This document shows, piece by piece, positions 1 to 11,245 of a DNA stretch of 64,000 nt. The translations under genes and the position numbers were made by a program. The stretch lies in NCBI RefSeq assembly GCF_013201605.1, contig NZ_CP053848.1:682001-746000 (forward strand). The letters run 5' to 3'. The first letter of the stretch is position 1. Each line of letters starts with the position of its first letter. The notes under the pieces are model-generated. The model ran no database searches and was not told the origin of the DNA. It saw only the letters and a program-made list of their open reading frames with translations. This DNA is from Campylobacter ornithocola. GTDB taxonomy: Bacteria; Campylobacterota; Campylobacteria; Campylobacterales; Campylobacteraceae.

Positions 1-13
1 AAAAGAGGAAAAA

Positions 14-1483
14 ATGAAATCTATGTTTTTATTAAATTGTGTTGATGAGAAATTTTTAACACAAACTTTAGGGAGAATTCAAGGTAAAATAGCTTTTTAT
101 TTTCCTATTTTTTGTGAAAAAAATAAAGAAAAAATTGCCTTAATATGCTCAAAAACTAATTTCAAGCTAGATTTTTTTAGTAGTTTTGAAAAAAATGATT
201 ATCAAACCAAATTTACTCAAAATCCAAATAATTTTTTAAAAAAAATAATTCAAGATTATGAAAAAATAAAAAAAGAAAATGATTTTGTTATAGTGGTTGG
301 GTTAGATGATTTTGGTTTAATGGGGGATTTGAATTTAAATATAGCTTTAGCTAAAGAGCTAAATGCTCCATTATACGCAAAAAGTCAAGATGAAAATCAT
401 ATTATGTTAAATTTTTTACTAGGTCAAAAGCTTAGTGAGTTTGTTTTATTAAAAGAAAATGAAGATTTTACTCAAGATTTATTGCAAGAATATACTTATA
501 AAACTCAAGCAAGATTTGCTTATGAGCTTTTTGAAAAAGCAAAAGCTGACAAAAAAATAGTAGTTTTACCTGAAAGTTTTGATGAAAGAGTGTTAAAAGC
601 AAGTGAGTTTTTAATGCAAAATGAGATTGTTGATTTGATTTTACTAGGCGATAGCAATGAAATTTGTGCTAAAGCTAATAGTTTAAATATTAATATTGAT
701 GGTGTACGTATTATAAATCCTAAAAATTCTCAATATAATGAAGAATTTGAAGAGCTTTTATATGAAGCTAGGAAAAGTAAAGGTATGGATAAAGAAGAAG
801 CTAAAAGGTTAGTGCAAGATAAAACGTATTTTGCAACTTTACTTGTACATACTCAAAAGGCTCATGCTATGGTAAGTGGTGCAAGTACAACTACTGCCGA
901 AACTATTCGTCCTGCCTTGCAAATTATCAAAACAAAACCTGATGTGAGTTTGGTTTCTGGTATGTTTTTTATGTCTTTAGAGGATAAGGTTTTAGTTTTT
1001 GCTGATTGTGCTGTTATGCCAAATCCAACCCCTGAGCAACTTGCTGAGATTGCTTATGTGAGTGCAAATAGTGCTAAAGCTTTTGGACTTGATCCTAAAG
1101 TAGCTTTGCTTTCATATTCTAGTGGAGATAGTGGGAGCGGAGCTAGTGTAGATGCGATTAAAGAAGCTACTAAAATAGCTAAGGAAAAATATCCTCAACT
1201 TGAGTTGGAAGGCCCTATACAATTTGATGCTGCTTATGATATGTTAACAGCAAAAAGCAAAATGCCAAATTCTAAAGTAGCAGGAAGAGCAAATGTATAT
1301 GTGTTTCCTGATTTAAATGCGGCAAATATTTGTTATAAAGCAGTGCAAAGAACAGCAAATTCTTTAGCCATTGGTCCAATTTTGCAAGGTCTTAAAAAGC
1401 CAATTAATGATTTAAGTAGAGGTTGTTTGGTAGAAGATATTGTTAATACTGTGATTTTAAGTGCTATTCAAGCACAAGAATAA
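14..1483 (+). CDS. pta: Phosphate acetyltransferase
   Basis: Converts acetyl-CoA and phosphate to acetyl phosphate and CoA in the cytoplasm, the first step of the acetate switch. The last ~320 residues are the PTA/PTB catalytic domain, with recognisable stretches such as VVLPESFDERVLKA, VSGASTTTAETIRPAL, and GPIQFDAAYD. The first ~170 residues are a poorly conserved regulatory-type domain, as in other Campylobacter Pta proteins. The 489-residue length is shorter than the ~710-residue enterobacterial enzyme. The ATG is preceded by AGAGGA at a normal distance. ackA follows after 8 bases, so the two form one operon. The promoter lies outside the window. Confidence 0.95.
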   Translation: MKSMFLLNCVDEKFLTQTLGRIQGKIAFYFPIFCEKNKEKIALICSKTNFKLDFFSSFEKNDYQTKFTQNPNNFLKKIIQDYEKIKKENDFVIVVGLDDFGLMGDLNLNIALAKELNAPLYAKSQDENHIMLNFLLGQKLSEFVLLKENEDFTQDLLQEYTYKTQARFAYELFEKAKADKKIVVLPESFDERVLKASEFLMQNEIVDLILLGDSNEICAKANSLNINIDGVRIINPKNSQYNEEFEELLYEARKSKGMDKEEAKRLVQDKTYFATLLVHTQKAHAMVSGASTTTAETIRPALQIIKTKPDVSLVSGMFFMSLEDKVLVFADCAVMPNPTPEQLAEIAYVSANSAKAFGLDPKVALLSYSSGDSGSGASVDAIKEATKIAKEKYPQLELEGPIQFDAAYDMLTAKSKMPNSKVAGRANVYVFPDLNAANICYKAVQRTANSLAIGPILQGLKKPINDLSRGCLVEDIVNTVILSAIQAQE

Positions 1484-1491
1484 GGAGAAAA

Positions 1492-2676
1492 ATGAAAATT
1501 TTAGTTTTAAATTCAGGTTCATCTTCGATTAAATTTAAGCTTTTTGAAAAAGATGAAGCTCTAGCATCTGGTTTAGTAGAAAAAATAGGCGAGCAAAGCT
1601 CTAAAATAGAATTAAAAGATCTAAAAAGTGGCCAAAAATACCAAAAAGAATTAGCGATTAAAGATCATGAGCAAGGTATTGAATTGGTAAATGAATTGTT
1701 TGCTCAAAGTGGAATTTTACATGATTTAAATGAGCTTGATGGATGTGGACATAGGATAGTTCATGGAGGTCCAAATTTAACTAAACATTGTTTGGTAGAT
1801 GATGAAATTTTAAAAGAAATTGATAGAGTTGCTCATATAGCACCTTTACATAATCCTGCACATTTAATAGGTATTAAAACTATGATAAAAGCTGCTCCAA
1901 AAGTTCCTAATGTGACAGTTTTTGACACAGCTTTTCATCAAAGTATGCCTGATTATGCTTATATGTATGCTTTGCCTTATGAGTTTTATGAAAAACATCA
2001 AGTTAGAAAATATGGTTTTCATGGTACTTCACATTCTTATGTAAGTAAACAAGCTGCACATATACTTGGTAAAGATATTAATGAATTTAATGCAATTAGT
2101 GCTCATCTTGGAAATGGTGCAAGTGTTTGTGCTGTAGAAAATGGAAAATGCGTAGATACCTCTATGGGTTTCACTCCACTAGAAGGTTTGGTTATGGGGA
2201 CTAGATGTGGAGATATTGATCCTGCTGTGTTACCATTTTTAGCAAAAGAATTAAATTTAAATCCGTCTGATTTAGATACTATAATGAATAAAAAAAGTGG
2301 TGTTTATGGAATTTGTGGGTTTAATGACTTTAGAGATATTGAAGCACAAATTGAACAAAATAATGAAAAAGCAAGACTTGCTCTTGATATGTTTTGCTAT
2401 CGTTTGAGTAAATATATCGGTTCTTATTTTGCTATTTTACCTAGGGTTGATGCATTGATTTTTACAGCTGGTATTGGGGAAAATGATAATATTGTTAGAG
2501 CAAAAGTATGTCAAAGATTAGCACATTTAGGATTTGATATAGATTTAGATAAAAATGCACAACTTAGAAATGGTGAGATTAGTCAAAAAGACTCTAAGAT
2601 TAAAATTTTAATTGTTCCAACAGAAGAAGAATTAGAAATAGCTAAAATTACCACAGAACTTATTGTAAATAAATAA
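1492..2676 (+). CDS. ackA: Acetate kinase
   Basis: Interconverts acetyl phosphate plus ADP with acetate plus ATP, completing the Pta-AckA pathway. The protein has the family start MKILVLNSGSSSIKFKLF (phosphate-binding loop), the GFHGTSH motif, and the GIGEND-type C-terminal motif. At 394 residues it has the usual family length. It lies 8 bases after pta behind an AAGGAG Shine-Dalgarno sequence. Its stop codon is inside the left arm of a strong bidirectional terminator. Confidence 0.97.
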   Translation: MKILVLNSGSSSIKFKLFEKDEALASGLVEKIGEQSSKIELKDLKSGQKYQKELAIKDHEQGIELVNELFAQSGILHDLNELDGCGHRIVHGGPNLTKHCLVDDEILKEIDRVAHIAPLHNPAHLIGIKTMIKAAPKVPNVTVFDTAFHQSMPDYAYMYALPYEFYEKHQVRKYGFHGTSHSYVSKQAAHILGKDINEFNAISAHLGNGASVCAVENGKCVDTSMGFTPLEGLVMGTRCGDIDPAVLPFLAKELNLNPSDLDTIMNKKSGVYGICGFNDFRDIEAQIEQNNEKARLALDMFCYRLSKYIGSYFAILPRVDALIFTAGIGENDNIVRAKVCQRLAHLGFDIDLDKNAQLRNGEISQKDSKIKILIVPTEEELEIAKITTELIVNK

Positions 2677-2705
2677 GCCTTGAGTTTTAAACTCAAGGCT
2701 TATTT
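2671..2705. terminator. Bidirectional terminator between ackA and metQ
   Basis: A 17-base inverted repeat (arms 2671-2687 and 2689-2705) reads AATAAGCCTTGAGTTT on the left and its complement on the right. The stem is flanked by A-rich and T-rich ends, so it should work in both directions. It lies between converging ackA and metQ and overlaps the ackA stop codon. Confidence 0.9.
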
Positions 2706-3476
2706 TTAAAATGCAGGAACTACTGCACCTTGATATTTTTCATTGATAAAATCTTTTACTTTTTGACTCTGTAAAGCCTTTACTAAAGCTTTGATTTTAG
2801 GATTATCTTTATTATCTTGAGTGGTTACTAGGATATTTGCATAAGGACTTTCTTTGCTTTCTATTAAAATAGAATCTTTTACAGGATTTAAATTTGCCGA
2901 TAAGGCATAGTTTGAATTAATCACTGCAAAATCAACATCATCTAAAGCTCTTGGAAGCTGTGCTGCTTTTAACTCTTTAAATTTAATATTTTTGGGATTA
3001 TCTTTAATATCAAGCGGAGTTTTTAATGCGGTATTTTCAAAACTAACTAGCTTAGTACTAGCGATAATATCCAAAGCTCTACTTTCATTAGTTGGATCAT
3101 TAGGTACAGCTATGGTAGCATTTTGTGGAAGATCTTGGATGTTTTTATATTTTTTAGAATAAACCGCCATTGGTTCAATATGAACTTTTGCAACACTAAT
3201 TAATTTTGTGCCTTTATTAGCATTAAATTCATCTAAATAAGGTTGATGTTGGAAAAAATTTGCATCAAGCTCTTTACTGTCTGTACTAAGATTTGGTAAA
3301 ACATAGTCATTAAATTCTTTAATTTCTAGTATGTAGCCTTCTTTTTTTAATAAATCTTTAGTTTGTTCTAAAATTTCAGCATGAGGAACAGGTGTTGCAC
3401 CTACAGTGATAACTTCATTAGCAAATAAACTTGCACCTAAAATTGTGCTTGCAGCGAGCAATTTTAACAATTTCAT
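2706..3476 (-). CDS. metQ: Methionine ABC transporter substrate-binding protein (NlpA family)
   Basis: Periplasmic binding protein of the NlpA/MetQ family, expected to deliver methionine to MetNI. An N-terminal signal peptide (about residues 1-19) ends in ASLFA before NEVITVG. No lipobox cysteine is visible, so it looks soluble or otherwise anchored, unlike E. coli MetQ. Family stretches ATPVPHAEIL, DANFFQHQPYL and IAVPNDPTNE are present. The start has an AAAGGAG Shine-Dalgarno sequence and its own TATAAT promoter, so it need not depend on read-through from metNI. The exact ligand (methionine or a related compound) is inferred from the neighbouring metI and metN. Confidence 0.88.
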   Translation of the reverse strand: MKLLKLLAASTILGASLFANEVITVGATPVPHAEILEQTKDLLKKEGYILEIKEFNDYVLPNLSTDSKELDANFFQHQPYLDEFNANKGTKLISVAKVHIEPMAVYSKKYKNIQDLPQNATIAVPNDPTNESRALDIIASTKLVSFENTALKTPLDIKDNPKNIKFKELKAAQLPRALDDVDFAVINSNYALSANLNPVKDSILIESKESPYANILVTTQDNKDNPKIKALVKALQSQKVKDFINEKYQGAVVPAF

Positions 3477-3509
3477 TTAAACTCCTTTTTTATAGTTTTA
3501 AAATGCTTG

Positions 3510-3515
3510 ATTATA
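3510..3515 (-). promoter_or_regulatory. Promoter -10 box for metQ
   Basis: TATAAT on the minus strand, 34 bases upstream of the metQ start and preceded by a T-rich stretch, as is typical of Campylobacter sigma70 promoters. Confidence 0.6.
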
Positions 3516-3602
3516 TTGTAAAAATATTAATAAGATAGGAAAAGTTTTATTTTTGTTTGTTTTTGTATTCTTTAGCAAAAAGTTTGAGTTCTTTTATAAA
3601 AT

Positions 3603-4751
3603 CTACATAACCACCTTTGTGCCAATTTTTTTGAGCCTTAATGAGAGCTTGTCCGATTTTATAAGAATAAGTATTTTGATTTTTAATACCCTCGCTTTTA
3701 TAATCATCATAGCTTGATAAAGGTGGAAGCTTAAGATAGGTTTTATTTTTATATCTTTTTGGTATTGTTTGGCAAGTTTATTATGTCTATAATAAATTTT
3801 TAATAAAGTGAAAGGTAATAAAGGAATTTTTTTCTTATTTTTAGCGCATTCTATGAAAGCGTAACCTAGTTTATATGATAAATGATATCTTATTCTTGCT
3901 TTTGCTTGAGTATTGATAGCTTTTATTCCATCTAAATATCTACTTCCTCCAAGTTGCAACCATTTTTCGTAGTATTCTTGCCATTTAGGCCATGTTTGAT
4001 TGCATAAAGCATTATTCCAAAAACGATTATTACTACCTTCTGCATGTGTTATAGAGGCTTTTTGTGATAAATTGGTTCTATAATCAATATTTCCATTGTA
4101 AGTATCTTTTAAATCTTTTATTTTAAATTTATGTTCTAGTACTAGTAGTGTAAACAATCCTTGATCGTTTAAATTTTGAATATTCTCATTTAAATGCTTA
4201 TAGATAAATTGATAGCATTTTAAAGGATTTGGAATAAGATCGGTAAAGACTAAAATCCCGGTTAAATACGTACGATTTTGATGGTGCTCTTTTTTTACAG
4301 GTAAGCTTTCAAGAAGTAAAGTTTTACCTAATCTTGCACCAAAGTGATATTTTCTAGCTCTTAATTTGCTAAGTTCATCTATACTTTTTAAAAGTAAAAC
4401 ATCAAAATCAAGATAAATAATACTTTCACATTCATCTAAAAACTTAAAAGCTTCAAATCTTGCAAAAGCCATATGCGTCCATCTTTTTAAGAAAAATAAA
4501 TTATTTATATCGTTTTGGTTTTTACTAAGAGTAGCTAAAAAATCTTCTTGGGTAAATGGAATAAATTTAATTGTTTTATTTTTAACGATTTTTTTCATGA
4601 TATTTTGATCATTTAAGCTAAAACCATCATGTAAAATATAAAATACATCTACCTCCTTACTCATAACATCCATAATATTAATGAGTAAGGTTCCTATGGT
4701 AAAGCTTGAATTTTTAGTTGCTGCTAGTAAAATACCGAGTTTATGCTTCAT
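3603..4751 (-). CDS. Family 8 glycosyltransferase, C-terminus probably frameshifted
   Basis: Probable sugar transferase of the LgtC-like GT8 family, likely acting on surface glycans. The start MKHKLGILLAATKNSSFTIG and the acidic DFD motif (residues 115-117, IIYLDFDVLLL), which would bind nucleotide-sugar and metal, are intact, as is the upstream MAFARFEAF segment. The last ~50 residues as read are an unlikely run (ILILIKSDKLSLRLKKIGTKVVM region). Another frame carries a convincing family-type tail (YSYKIGQALIKAQKNW, KGGYVDL) ending near 3595. The switch point is an A5 run at 3746-3750. It starts 3 bases after metI, splitting the methionine transporter genes. Acceptor and donor cannot be told from sequence. 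Confidence 0.75.
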   Translation of the reverse strand: MKHKLGILLAATKNSSFTIGTLLINIMDVMSKEVDVFYILHDGFSLNDQNIMKKIVKNKTIKFIPFTQEDFLATLSKNQNDINNLFFLKRWTHMAFARFEAFKFLDECESIIYLDFDVLLLKSIDELSKLRARKYHFGARLGKTLLLESLPVKKEHHQNRTYLTGILVFTDLIPNPLKCYQFIYKHLNENIQNLNDQGLFTLLVLEHKFKIKDLKDTYNGNIDYRTNLSQKASITHAEGSNNRFWNNALCNQTWPKWQEYYEKWLQLGGSRYLDGIKAINTQAKARIRYHLSYKLGYAFIECAKNKKKIPLLPFTLLKIYYRHNKLAKQYQKDIKIKPILSFHLYQAMMIIKARVLKIKILILIKSDKLSLRLKKIGTKVVM

Positions 4752-4754
4752 TAT

Positions 4755-5420
4755 TTATCTTTTGGTGATTTTGTAAAGTATATTTCCTATAAATTGTATA
4801 ATTTGCACTAAAATAATTAAAATCACAACAGTTTGAATCATAATATCAGTTCTAAAACGCTCATAGCCATAGCGAATAGCCACATCGCCCAAACCACCAC
4901 CGCCAACAGTTCCTGCCATAGCAGAAAATCCAATAACAATGATTAAAATTAAAGTAATACCATTAATAATACTTGGTAGAGCCTCACTAAACATAACTTT
5001 AAAGATGATTTGTGTTTTGCTAGCTCCGTAAGATCTTGCTGCTTCTATAACACCAGGATCAATTTCTTTAAAAGCACTTTCAATCATTTTTGCTAGATAA
5101 GGTGCAATTCCTATGGTAAGTGGTACTATGGTAGCAGTTGTACCTATGCTAATGCCAATGAGATATTTTGTAAAAGGACTTAAAACTACAATGAGTACTA
5201 AAAACGGAAAAGATCTTAAGATATTGATAATAAAATCAAGTACACTATAAATGCTTTTATTTTCACACAAGCCACCTTTATCAGTAACAGTAAGTACAAT
5301 CGCAGGGATAAGTGCGATTAAAAAGGCTAAAAAAGTGGCTGTAAAACTCATATAAAGAGTTTCTAATAATGCCGGATAAAGTATATTTTCAAAATTTCTT
5401 AAAATTGCTTCTAAATTCAT
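4755..5420 (-). CDS. metI: Methionine ABC transporter permease
   Basis: Inner-membrane permease of the MetI type, with about five hydrophobic segments and the EAA-type cytoplasmic loop (EAARSYGASKTQIIFKVMF), which contacts the MetN ATPase. The GTVGGGGLGDVAIRYG segment is a MetI hallmark. I chose the ATG at 5420 (MNLEAIL), which overlaps the metN stop as TAATG. An in-frame TTG at 5435 would add five residues. Translationally coupled to metN. Confidence 0.92.
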   Translation of the reverse strand: MNLEAILRNFENILYPALLETLYMSFTATFLAFLIALIPAIVLTVTDKGGLCENKSIYSVLDFIINILRSFPFLVLIVVLSPFTKYLIGISIGTTATIVPLTIGIAPYLAKMIESAFKEIDPGVIEAARSYGASKTQIIFKVMFSEALPSIINGITLILIIVIGFSAMAGTVGGGGLGDVAIRYGYERFRTDIMIQTVVILIILVQIIQFIGNILYKITKR

Positions 5421-6376
5421 TACACAAGCTCCCAAATAACGCCATTTTCTTGTAAATAATTTAAAACTTTTTCTTGATCTTTAGCTTCTATATTGATTAC
5501 CAAATTTCCTAAAGCATTGTTGTTTAGTTTTTCTATCTTACCCCAAACTATATTAAAATCAATATTTAAACTTCTAGCCATATGAGTGATAATGCTTTGA
5601 TTTGCTTTTTCTTTGCAAAAATATAAGCGCACATTGACTCCATTTTGTGGTAAAAAATCACTTTCTCCTAGGAATTCACGCATTTTTTCACTTGGCTTTA
5701 AGAATAAATCCTCGATTTTCCCTTGACCTATGATTTGTCCATGTTCTAATAATACAGCCTTTTGAGCTATTTGTTTTACTGCTTCCATTTCATGGGTTAC
5801 TAATACAACGCTGATGTTAAACTCTTGATTGATTTTGGCAATAAGTTCTAAAATATTATTTGTTGTATTTGGATCAAGTGCAGAGGTAGCTTCATCGCTT
5901 AGTAAAATTTTAGGATTTAAAGCAAGGGCTCTAGCTATAGCCACTCTTTGTTTTTGCCCACCACTTAGTTCATTTGGATAAGCCTTGCTTTTGGCTAAAA
6001 GTCCTACAAGATCTAAAAGCTCATTAACTCTTTTTTGAATTGTGCTTTTGTCAAAATTATGAATTTCTAAAGGCATAGCTACATTTTCAAATACATTTTT
6101 TCTACTCATAAGTGCAAAATGTTGAAAAATCATTCCTATATCTTTTCTAAATATTCTTAACTCTTTTTCTTTTAAGGTAGCTATTTCTTTACCAAAAACT
6201 TGCACGCTACCGCTTTGATAATTTTCCAAACCATTAATACATCTTAGCAAAGTTGATTTTCCTGCCCCACTATGTCCAACAAGGGCATAAATTTCTCCTT
6301 CTTTAACTTCCAAAGAAACATCATTTATAACTAATTCTTTGCCATAATATTTTTTAAGATTTTGTATTTTTATCAC
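5420..6376 (-). CDS. metN: Methionine ABC transporter ATP-binding protein
   Basis: ATPase that drives methionine uptake with MetI and MetQ. Visible motifs are Walker [10 protein letters not shown], the signature LSGGQKQR, Walker B ILLSDEAT and the switch histidine in VTHEM. The C-terminal ~90 residues form the NIL-type regulatory domain found in MetN, which senses methionine in E. coli. It lies 3 bases after valS on the minus strand and overlaps metI, so it may be cotranscribed with valS. Confidence 0.93.
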   Translation of the reverse strand: MIKIQNLKKYYGKELVINDVSLEVKEGEIYALVGHSGAGKSTLLRCINGLENYQSGSVQVFGKEIATLKEKELRIFRKDIGMIFQHFALMSRKNVFENVAMPLEIHNFDKSTIQKRVNELLDLVGLLAKSKAYPNELSGGQKQRVAIARALALNPKILLSDEATSALDPNTTNNILELIAKINQEFNISVVLVTHEMEAVKQIAQKAVLLEHGQIIGQGKIEDLFLKPSEKMREFLGESDFLPQNGVNVRLYFCKEKANQSIITHMARSLNIDFNIVWGKIEKLNNNALGNLVINIEAKDQEKVLNYLQENGVIWELV

Positions 6377-6379
6377 TTA

Positions 6380-8992
<2,613 letters not shown>

Positions 8993-9060
8993 AATTGCTA
9001 CCTTGAGAATGAAAATAAATTGTTATGTTAACTTAAAATTGTTAAAGAAGTTTTGAATTT

Positions 9061-9090
9061 TAGAAATTAGTTATAAAAAACTAATTTCTA
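9061..9090 (-). terminator. Terminator after the OmpA-domain gene
   Basis: A perfect 12-bp inverted repeat (9061-9072 and 9079-9090, TAGAAATTAGTT and complement) with a 6-base loop. It overlaps the stop codon of the minus-strand OmpA-domain gene and separates it from valS. Confidence 0.7.
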
Positions 9091-10108
9091 CTTTACGATT
9101 ATTTTGTCTTTGAGAATCAGATTTATCTTTAATAGGATAAGTATCTTTTCCTAAAGATTCTATCTCTATAACTTCAGTAAAGCTAAAAAAATGTTTAGCT
9201 ACATTCATTGCTCTGTTTAATCCTATCATGTAGTTTGCAAAAGTACTGCCTCTATCATCTGCATAACCTTGAATTTTGATTCTTTTGATTATATCTTCTC
9301 TTGCTAAATTTTGATTGATTTTTTCAAGTAAATTTTCATTGCTGTATTCGCTATATCCATTTCTTTCAAATAAAAATTTTAAATCAGAAATTTTAACATC
9401 TACATAATTGTATTTTTTCTTATTTTTAGCAAAAACAATATCTTTATTATATATACTTAATTTCATATTGTCATTTGAAAGCATATCGATAAAAATCGTT
9501 AAATTATAATCTTGAGAATTAGCTTTAACAGGATTAATCATTTCTTTTAGCATATCAACTCTATAATCACTTAAGCTTTTTCCATCTAATACATAAACTT
9601 TAACAAAATCATCACTTAATTTTGGCTCATATTTACTAGTTTTACCTTTTGTGATGTATTCTTGCATGGTATTTTTATATTTTGTTGTTTTTTCTTTTTT
9701 TACGTTTGTTTGTTTGTTATTTTCAACTGGAACTTTTTTTTCTTCTTGGGCCACTTTAGGTGTGATAGTTTCATTTTTAGAAACTTCAGCTATGTTTGTT
9801 TGGGTTGTTGGTGTAATTTCTTGTGCGTTTGTGCTTAGATTTTCATCTGTGATAGAATTGTTTTGCACTTGCACCTCTTCTTTTAAAGGCTCTTGGTCTA
9901 TTTGTTGTGATTGATAAGTATTATCACTTATATTATTTTTTTCTTGGTTATACTGAGTACTTGATGGAGCGTAGTTTTGATAAGAATTATTTTTTTTATA
10001 ATCATAAACATAAGTATTTGAATCATCATCAAAATACCATATATAAAAACCAATACTAGCACCTATTAACACCACGAAAGCTATACTAAAAGCAATAATA
10101 CTTTTCAT
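9071..10108 (-). CDS. OmpA-domain envelope protein with N-terminal membrane anchor
   Basis: A single membrane segment near the N-terminus (about residues 5-27) is followed by a ~130-residue low-complexity region rich in N, Q, T, E and K. The C-terminal ~140 residues resemble an OmpA/MotB-like peptidoglycan-binding domain: the segment IQGYADDRGSTFANYMIGLN and the final RQNNRKVEIS match the conserved OmpA-C core. It is therefore probably anchored in the inner membrane and reaches the cell wall through the flexible linker. Position between valS and ppa matches the Cj0776c-like locus as I remember it. Its specific function is unknown. Confidence 0.75.
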   Translation of the reverse strand: MKSIIAFSIAFVVLIGASIGFYIWYFDDDSNTYVYDYKKNNSYQNYAPSSTQYNQEKNNISDNTYQSQQIDQEPLKEEVQVQNNSITDENLSTNAQEITPTTQTNIAEVSKNETITPKVAQEEKKVPVENNKQTNVKKEKTTKYKNTMQEYITKGKTSKYEPKLSDDFVKVYVLDGKSLSDYRVDMLKEMINPVKANSQDYNLTIFIDMLSNDNMKLSIYNKDIVFAKNKKKYNYVDVKISDLKFLFERNGYSEYSNENLLEKINQNLAREDIIKRIKIQGYADDRGSTFANYMIGLNRAMNVAKHFFSFTEVIEIESLGKDTYPIKDKSDSQRQNNRKVEISFL

Positions 10109-10121
10109 TTTTTTCCTTTAT

Positions 10122-10141
10122 AAAGTCCTTAAAAGGACTTT
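10122..10141 (-). terminator. Hairpin between ppa and the OmpA-domain gene
   Basis: Inverted repeat AAAGTCCTT / AAGGACTTT (10122-10130 and 10133-10141) with a 2-base spacer, so effectively about an 8-bp stem. There is no clean T-run after it on the minus strand, and it sits ~14 bases upstream of the next ATG, so it is a weak terminator or attenuator that may lower read-through. Confidence 0.5.
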
Positions 10142-10143
10142 GA

Positions 10144-10662
10144 TTATTTATAATTTTTAATAGAATTTTCTAAAATTTCACTTGCTTTTTCAATGCCTGC
10201 AAATTCTTTTACTTTTACCCATTTGTTTGGTTCAAGTATTTTGTATGTTTCAAAGAAGTTTTTGATTTTATCTAAACTTGCTTTTGGCAAATCATCTAAA
10301 GTCTTAATATTATCATATTTTGGATCGATTTTGCTTGTTGGAACAGCTAGTAGTTTTTCATCCATACCGCTTTCATCTTCCATTAACAATACTCCTATTA
10401 AACGACAAGGAATCACAGCTCCTGCTTGAATAGGATATTCGTTTAATACTAAAACATCAATAGGATCGCCATCATCTGCAAGAGTATTTGGTATAAAACC
10501 ATAATTTGCCGGATAAAACATAGCCGAATACATTACACGATCGACAACTACAGCTCCGCTTTCTTTATCAAGTTCGTATTTTATGTTTGAACCATAAGGA
10601 ATTTCAATAACTGCATTAAGTTTATTTGGTATTTCCCCAACTTTGATTTTGCTAATATCCAT
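10144..10662 (-). CDS. ppa: Inorganic pyrophosphatase (family I)
   Basis: Hydrolyses pyrophosphate to phosphate and pulls biosynthetic reactions forward. The family I signature DDGDPIDVLVL (metal-binding aspartates) is clear, as are EIPYGSNIKYE and YPANYGFIPNTLADDGDP. At 172 residues it is the usual bacterial length. It lies 10 bases after adk on the minus strand, in an aspS-adk-ppa cluster. Confidence 0.97.
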   Translation of the reverse strand: MDISKIKVGEIPNKLNAVIEIPYGSNIKYELDKESGAVVVDRVMYSAMFYPANYGFIPNTLADDGDPIDVLVLNEYPIQAGAVIPCRLIGVLLMEDESGMDEKLLAVPTSKIDPKYDNIKTLDDLPKASLDKIKNFFETYKILEPNKWVKVKEFAGIEKASEILENSIKNYK

Positions 10663-10672
10663 TTTTTATCCT

Positions 10673-11245
10673 TTATTTTAATAAATCATTGATTAAATTT
10701 TTCATATCAGCTACAATAGCTTCAATACTTCTTTCACCATTGATTACATGGTGGATATTTTCTTTGGTATAAAAATTTGTTATTTCTTCCAAAGGTTCTA
10801 AATAAACTTTCATTCTATTATTAAAAACTTCTTCGTTATCGTCAGCACCTCTAGCACGTCCTAAAACTCTCTCTCTAGCAACATCTTCGCTAACTTTAAC
10901 TTCTATAACACCTTTTAAATTTACTTCACTTTGATTTTTTAATACTTTATCAAACTCAAGCATTTGTTCAACACTTCTTGGATAACCATCTATTAATATA
11001 GTATTAGTTGGTGCATTTTTTAAAGCAGCGATGATGGTATTAACTACTACTTCCAAAGGAACTAAATTACCTTTGGAAATAAAACTATCAATTGTTTTTC
11101 CAAGCTCACTACCACTAGCAACCTCTGCTCTTAATAGATCACCTGTAGAGTAGTGAGTAATGTTTGCATCATCTGTAGCTATAATACTTGCATCGGTTGT
11201 TTTGCCGCTACCTGGTGCACCTATGATTAAAAATAATTGTTTCAT
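10673..11245 (-). CDS. adk: Adenylate kinase
   Basis: Catalyses ATP + AMP to 2 ADP. The P-loop [12 protein letters not shown], the AMP-binding [10 protein letters not shown] and the DGYPRSVEQ motif are all present. It is a short (190-residue) type with a small LID ([15 protein letters not shown]) that has no zinc cysteines. Its ATG overlaps the aspS stop by 4 bases, suggesting translational coupling. Confidence 0.96.
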   Translation of the reverse strand: MKQLFLIIGAPGSGKTTDASIIATDDANITHYSTGDLLRAEVASGSELGKTIDSFISKGNLVPLEVVVNTIIAALKNAPTNTILIDGYPRSVEQMLEFDKVLKNQSEVNLKGVIEVKVSEDVARERVLGRARGADDNEEVFNNRMKVYLEPLEEITNFYTKENIHHVINGERSIEAIVADMKNLINDLLK

